Shown: positions 59,886-64,000 of the stretch, piece after piece
Layout: the number at the start of each line of letters is the position of its first letter
Position numbering within the stretch: position 1 is the first letter of the stretch
From: Microvirga mediterraneensis
GTDB taxonomy: Bacteria; Pseudomonadota; Alphaproteobacteria; Rhizobiales; Beijerinckiaceae
Length of the DNA: 64,000 nucleotides
NCBI RefSeq assembly: GCF_013520865.1
Contig: NZ_JACDXJ010000001.1
Coordinates: forward strand, 1,851,001-1,915,000
Reading direction: 5' to 3'
Program-made: the position numbers and the translations under genes
Notes under the pieces: generated by a model
What the model was told of the DNA's origin: nothing
What the model saw: the letters and a program-made list of their open reading frames with translations, nothing else
Databases searched by the model: none

Positions 59886-61817
59886 ATGGACCTGACGATG
59901 CCCGGTCTCGAGAAAACCGATCCGCCGGCCCTTTCCGGACTTGGGCTGTCCCGAACGCCGGGCTTGCCGTCCTTGCAGGAGCTTCACCGGTTCCTCCGCC
60001 CCATCCTGGTCATGGTCCCCGCTTTCGGCCTCGTGCTGGGTCTCGGGATGCGGATCGCCGGGAGCGGGCAGGGGGCCGGGATGGTCTGGGCACTGGCGAC
60101 CCTTCCGGTTCTCGTTGCGCTGCTGATCGAGATCGTCGCCAGCCTGCGGCGCGGCGATGTCGGCCTGGATATCGTCGCCGCCCTCTCCATGTCCGGGGCG
60201 CTCGTGTTCGGGGAATACCTTGCGGCCGTCGTCGTAGCCTTGATGTATGCCGGCGGGCAGTACCTCGAGAGTTTCGCCGAACGCCGCGCCAACCGCGAGA
60301 TGACCGCGCTCCTGGCACGCGTGCCGCGTGTCGCCCTCCGGCATCGCGACGGCAGGCTCGAGGAGGTCGCGCTCGAAACCGTCGCACCCGGCGATCGCCT
60401 GCTGGTCCGGCAGGGCGATGTAGTTCCCGTCGACGGGCTGATCGAGAACGGTGTCGCCGTCCTCGACCAATCGGCGCTGACGGGCGAGTCGATCCCTGTC
60501 CAGAAAAGAGCGGGCGAGCCGGTCATGAGCGGCGTGACGAATGCCGGCGATGCGTTCGACCTGACGGCCACGCGCCGCGCGGACGAGAGCACCTATGCGG
60601 GTGTCATTCGCCTGATCGAGGCAGCCCAGCGATCGAAGGCCCCCATGTCGCGCTTGGCGGACCGGTACGCCATGGCGTTCCTGGCCTTGACGGTCGGGCT
60701 CGCCGGAGGCGCGTGGCTGTGGAGCGGCGATCCGATCCGGGCGCTGGCGGTACTCGTCATCGCAACCCCGTGTCCTCTCATCCTCGCCGTGCCCGTGGCG
60801 ATCGTTTCGGGTGTCTCCCGGGCTGCGAAGGCCGGTGTGCTGGTGAAGGGCGGGAGGGCTCTGGAGGGGCTCACCCGCGTCACGGGCCTGGTCATCGATA
60901 AGACCGGAACACTTACGCACGGGCAGGCACAGCTCGCTGAAATTCTCTCAGTGTCGGACATGCCGCACGACAGGATTCTGCAGCTCGCGGCATCCCTCGA
61001 TCAGGCATCGAAGCACGTCATCGCGCAGGCGCTGGTTGCGGAGGCGCGGGACCGGCGGCTCGATCTCCTGCCGCCGACGGAGGTCGTGGAGGTTCCGGGC
61101 GAGGGCCTGGAAGGGATTGTGGACGGCCGCCGCGTCGCCGTCGGCGGGATCCGGTACGTCTCGCAGCGCGTCCCCAGAATCGTGCAGACGGTGTCCGAGA
61201 ACCACCGGCCCGCCGGAGCCGTCATCGTCGCCGTATCGGTCGACGGCCAGGAAGCCGGGCTCCTGGTCCTGGCCGATCCTCTGCGGATGGAGGCCGCCCG
61301 GGTGGTCGACAGCCTCCGTAGCCTGGGCATCACCCGGATCGTCCTCGCGACAGGAGACCGTCGCGAGGTCGCTCAGGCCGTCACGGTCGGATTGCACCTC
61401 AATGAAGTTCATGCCGAACTCACGCCGGACCGGAAGATCGCCATCGTGCAGGACGAGAAGCGATACGGGCCCGTCATGATGATCGGCGACGGCGTCAACG
61501 ACGCGCCGGCCCTTGCGGCGGCCGATGTCGGTGTCGCCATGGGCGCAAGAGGCGCGGCGGCGTCCGCCGAAGCGGCCGATGTGGTTCTCCTCGTCGACCA
61601 GCTCGATAAGCTCCCGGCCGCCATTGTCGCTGCGCGTCGGTCCCGACGCATTGCGCTTCAAAGCGTCTATGTCGGGATCGGCCTCTCGCTGGTCGGCATG
61701 GTTGCCGCCGGTTTGGGCTACATCACGCCGGTGCAGGGAGCCCTGATCCAGGAAGCCATCGATGTCGCGGTGATCCTCAATGCCCTGCGGGCCCTGTGGG
61801 GACCGGAACCATCGTGA
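59886..61817 (+). CDS. P1B-type heavy-metal ATPase without metal-binding N-domain
   Basis: 643 residues. P-type landmarks: TGES (199-202), the membrane TPCPL motif (T294-P295-C296), phosphorylated D338 in DKTGTLT, and GDGVNDAPAL. There is no N-terminal HMA domain and no CxxC. The usual SEHPL of the nucleotide domain is SKHVIA here (H377), so the HP motif is changed. TPC in helix 6 is found in the P1B-5 group (for example Sinorhizobium Nia, iron/nickel), so iron or a related metal is a better guess than copper or zinc. Start ATG at 59886; an ATG at 59898 is possible. Confidence 0.9.
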   Translation: MDLTMPGLEKTDPPALSGLGLSRTPGLPSLQELHRFLRPILVMVPAFGLVLGLGMRIAGSGQGAGMVWALATLPVLVALLIEIVASLRRGDVGLDIVAALSMSGALVFGEYLAAVVVALMYAGGQYLESFAERRANREMTALLARVPRVALRHRDGRLEEVALETVAPGDRLLVRQGDVVPVDGLIENGVAVLDQSALTGESIPVQKRAGEPVMSGVTNAGDAFDLTATRRADESTYAGVIRLIEAAQRSKAPMSRLADRYAMAFLALTVGLAGGAWLWSGDPIRALAVLVIATPCPLILAVPVAIVSGVSRAAKAGVLVKGGRALEGLTRVTGLVIDKTGTLTHGQAQLAEILSVSDMPHDRILQLAASLDQASKHVIAQALVAEARDRRLDLLPPTEVVEVPGEGLEGIVDGRRVAVGGIRYVSQRVPRIVQTVSENHRPAGAVIVAVSVDGQEAGLLVLADPLRMEAARVVDSLRSLGITRIVLATGDRREVAQAVTVGLHLNEVHAELTPDRKIAIVQDEKRYGPVMMIGDGVNDAPALAAADVGVAMGARGAAASAEAADVVLLVDQLDKLPAAIVAARRSRRIALQSVYVGIGLSLVGMVAAGLGYITPVQGALIQEAIDVAVILNALRALWGPEPS

Positions 61818-61929
61818 TCGCGATCAGCGGCGCTCTTGGAGCCGTTCGATTTGCATTGCCCGAACCGCCACCCGCCGCTCGACGAGAATGGATCGAGATG
61901 CGATTGTTCCCGCTGGACCCACCCTCATC

Positions 61930-61940
61930 TCAAGGAGGTT
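61930..61940 (+). promoter_or_regulatory. Strong ribosome site fixing the TTG start of the beta-CASP gene
   Basis: AAGGAGG ends five bases before the TTG at 61944. In the longer frame an in-frame ATG at 61836 would give an extra 36 residues without conserved sequence. The site therefore decides the start. Confidence 0.8.
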
Positions 61941-61943
61941 TTC

Positions 61944-63548
61944 TTGTCGCTCCGCCTTCACTTCTACGGTGCCGCCCGCACGGTGACCGGATCCTGCTTC
62001 CTGCTCGAAACGGAAACGGCGCGCATCCTGATCGATTGCGGAATGTTTCAAGGGTCCAAATCCGAGCGGGAGCTCAACTACCAGCCCTTTCCGTTTAGGG
62101 TCGGCGGCGTGAGCGCACTCTGCCTCACCCATGCCCATATCGATCACAGCGGCCTCGTGCCGAAGCTCGTGAAGGCCGGCTTCGACGGGCCGATCTTTGC
62201 GACGGCCGGGACGGCCGACCTCGCTTCCATCATGCTTCCGGATTCCGGCTACATCCAGGAGATGGAGGTCAACCAGCTCAACCGCCGCAACAGCCGTCGC
62301 GGGCGCGAGACGGTGTCTCCCATCTACACGGAAGCGGACGCTATCGCGTGCCTCAGGCAGTTCCGCCCGGTGGCCTATGGCCAATGGCTGGATGTCGTTC
62401 CGGGCGTGCGGGCTCGCTACTGGAATGCGGGCCATCTTCTGGGCTCGGCCTCGATCGAGATGGAGGTGATGCAAGGCGGTGCCGAGCAACCGCTTCGCCT
62501 CCTGTTCTCCGGCGACGTCGGGCCCGACCACAAGCTCCTTCAGCCCGATCCGGACGGCCCGCGCGATCTCGACTACGTCGTTCTCGAATCCACCTACGGC
62601 GATACGGACCGGGCCGGCATCACCATCGAGCGTCGCCGCCGGATGCTGCGCGACGAAGTTCGCGCGGCCATGCGCCCGAGCGGGGTACTGCTCATCCCAT
62701 CCTTTGCGGTCGAGCGGACGCAGGAACTCCTCGTCGATCTGTTGGAGCTGATCGAGGCGGGCGAACTGCCGGCCATTCCGATCTTCATCGATTCTCCGAT
62801 GGCCTCGAAGGCCAGTGCCGTCTTCAAGCGCCATGCCGGCGAACTCAGAAACGGCTCGGACTTGATCCAGGCGCTCGGGTCCCACTCGGTCCACTTCACG
62901 GAGTCCGTGGAGCAGAGCAAGGCCATCGACCGCATTCACAGCTTCCACATCGTCATCGCGGCCAGCGGCATGTGCGAGGCAGGGCGCATCCGGCATCACC
63001 TGAAGGCGTGGCTCTGGCGGGACGAGGCCACGGTTCTTTTCGTGGGTTTCCAGGCTCAGGGAACGCTCGGGAGAATTCTTCAGGAGGGTGCCTCGACGGT
63101 CCGGATCCACGGCGAGGAGGTCAAGGTCCGGGCGCGCATGCGAATCCTGGACCTCTATTCGGGGCACGCGGATGGCCCCGAGTTGAAGGCTTGGCTTGTA
63201 GATCGCCTGCCGGTTCGGCGCGGCGTCTTTCTCGTGCATGGAGAAGATCCGGCCTTGAAGGCGCTGCAATCGTCCCTCGCGGATCTTAGCCACGTGCCCG
63301 GCGCCGTCATTCCGGAGATCGACGATGTCTATGATCTGGCGGGCGAGCAGGCGGTCCGGATCGAGCGTCATGAGGAGCGCCTGCCGAGCGCGGGTGCGGG
63401 GCATCGGGACTGGCACAATGATTACGCGCAGCTGATTCTCGAGATCAACGCTGCCGTCGAGGCGGCGGCCGACAGGAAAGCCAAAGGAGTCATCATCAGG
63501 CGCATCCGGAATGCCTTGAAGGATGGATCCGAAGAACAGGTCCGTTGA
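61944..63548 (+). CDS. Beta-CASP metallo-beta-lactamase-fold hydrolase
   Basis: 534 residues with MBL motif HAHIDH (H63-x-H65-x-D67-H68), further ligands in NAGHLLGSASIE, and the beta-CASP and RNA-specificity regions, with ASGMCEAGRIRHHL and a C-terminal SGHADGPEL. Homologues act as RNA endo- or exonucleases of the CPSF type. The TTG start at 61944 is fixed by a perfect AAGGAGG site five bases before it; the frame is open upstream but overlaps no better start. Frequent companion of universal stress genes. Confidence 0.92.
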   Translation: MSLRLHFYGAARTVTGSCFLLETETARILIDCGMFQGSKSERELNYQPFPFRVGGVSALCLTHAHIDHSGLVPKLVKAGFDGPIFATAGTADLASIMLPDSGYIQEMEVNQLNRRNSRRGRETVSPIYTEADAIACLRQFRPVAYGQWLDVVPGVRARYWNAGHLLGSASIEMEVMQGGAEQPLRLLFSGDVGPDHKLLQPDPDGPRDLDYVVLESTYGDTDRAGITIERRRRMLRDEVRAAMRPSGVLLIPSFAVERTQELLVDLLELIEAGELPAIPIFIDSPMASKASAVFKRHAGELRNGSDLIQALGSHSVHFTESVEQSKAIDRIHSFHIVIAASGMCEAGRIRHHLKAWLWRDEATVLFVGFQAQGTLGRILQEGASTVRIHGEEVKVRARMRILDLYSGHADGPELKAWLVDRLPVRRGVFLVHGEDPALKALQSSLADLSHVPGAVIPEIDDVYDLAGEQAVRIERHEERLPSAGAGHRDWHNDYAQLILEINAAVEAAADRKAKGVIIRRIRNALKDGSEEQVR

Positions 63549-63575
63549 GCCTTCCGGAGCACTTGCAGCAGCGTC

Positions 63576-64000
63576 TCACCTGACGACGAGGACAGGGATC
63601 TTTGAATGTGCAAGCACCTTCATGGTCTCGCTGCCCAGGAGCAAGGCCGAGACCCCGCCGCGTCCATGCGAGGCCATGACGATGACGTCGCAGCGCTTGT
63701 CTTCCGCCGTGCGAATGATCGCCTGGTAAGGCGTGTCGTCCTCCACGTGAAACGTCGTGGCTTCGACACCGAGATTGTGTGCGATGTCTGAGGATTCCGA
63801 CAGAGTGCGCTCAGCCTGCTTTCGCATCTGTTCGCGGAACGAAGACGGTGTCTCCTCAACCTGATCGGCTTCCAGCGCGAACACGTGGAACCGTTCGGTC
63901 ACTGTCAGGAGCACGACATGGGCGCCTAAAGACTTGGCGAGGTTCGTTCCGTGTTCGACCGCCCGAGCCGCCAAGGACGAGCCGTCCGTGGCAATCAGAA
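63576..64000 (-). CDS. Universal stress protein (UspA), N-terminus outside the window
   Basis: The visible part is about 141 residues; the reading frame is still open at base 64000, where ..LIATDGSSLAARAVEHG shows only a few N-terminal residues are missing. ASHGRGGVSALLLGSETMKVL is the ATP-binding loop of UspA and PVLVVR the last strand. Single-domain. It converges on the beta-CASP gene, 27 bases from its stop. Confidence 0.92.
   Translation of the reverse strand, partial: LIATDGSSLAARAVEHGTNLAKSLGAHVVLLTVTERFHVFALEADQVEETPSSFREQMRKQAERTLSESSDIAHNLGVEATTFHVEDDTPYQAIIRTAEDKRCDVIVMASHGRGGVSALLLGSETMKVLAHSKIPVLVVR

Noticed and set aside
1..64000. CRISPR arrays, tRNA, rRNA, insertion sequences or prophage genes
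   Set aside because: No regularly spaced repeats, tRNA-like cloverleafs, transposases, integrases or phage structural genes were seen on either strand.

Overview
The window is a high-GC alphaproteobacterial chromosome segment. Gene content (lpiA/mprF with acvB, a cyo oxidase operon with an MFS gene and SURF1, DUF6894 and DUF3297 proteins, an Irr/RirA-era type of iron uptake locus, dispersed palindromic repeats) fits the order Hyphomicrobiales, most like Methylobacteriaceae such as Microvirga; that placement is inference from memory. Almost every base is explained by ordinary chromosomal genes. I see no prophage, insertion sequence, CRISPR array, rRNA or tRNA.

Layout. 0-6 kb: the tail of an RTX-type secreted protein, a membrane diguanylate cyclase, a guanidinium exporter gene behind what reads as a guanidine-II (mini-ykkC) riboswitch, ilvD, a CDF-like cation transporter and a YqaA protein. 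6-14 kb: a YbaK-domain protein, a repeat-rich gap, a BaiN/YhiN flavoprotein, a D-Ala-D-Ala carboxypeptidase, a DUF1269/HdeD membrane pair, tryptophan dioxygenase with a kynureninase-like enzyme, and two small proteins. 14-18.5 kb: the lpiA(mprF)-acvB lipid-lysylation operon. 18.5-19.2 kb: an unexplained AT-rich gap with 15-bp direct repeats and two opposed terminators. 19-21.8 kb: a class C beta-lactamase divergent from a Crp/Fnr regulator that lacks an obvious start codon.

21.8-25.7 kb: a three-gene iron-complex ABC importer divergent from a SAM methyltransferase, with an AT-rich operator-like region between them. 26-31.5 kb: threonine dehydratase, a hemerythrin-like membrane protein with a long disordered tail, and a three-gene NitT/TauT-type ABC importer. 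31.8-38.7 kb: minD-minE without minC, a DUF5996 protein, a helix-hairpin-helix protein, and a TPP-riboswitch-controlled ykoF-E-D-C ECF transporter operon. 38.9-43.9 kb: peptidase T, an AlgI-like MBOAT acyltransferase with an SGNH-like partner, and small proteins around a 45-nt palindrome.

44-47.3 kb: a large exported arylsulfatase, and a small two-repeat protein of unknown family that I regard as the least explained gene here. 47.4-53.9 kb: MFS transporter-cyoA-B-C-D-SURF1, one terminal quinol oxidase operon. 54.4-56.8 kb: a FAD-linked oxidase divergent from a LysR regulator with a palindromic operator. 57.1-64 kb: a stress or low-oxygen block (zinc alcohol dehydrogenase, tandem universal stress protein, NAD(P)H quinone oxidoreductase, an unusual P1B ATPase, a beta-CASP metallo-hydrolase, a second universal stress protein). 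A FixK/FNR-type half-palindrome lies in front of the first stress protein gene, suggesting oxygen-linked control.
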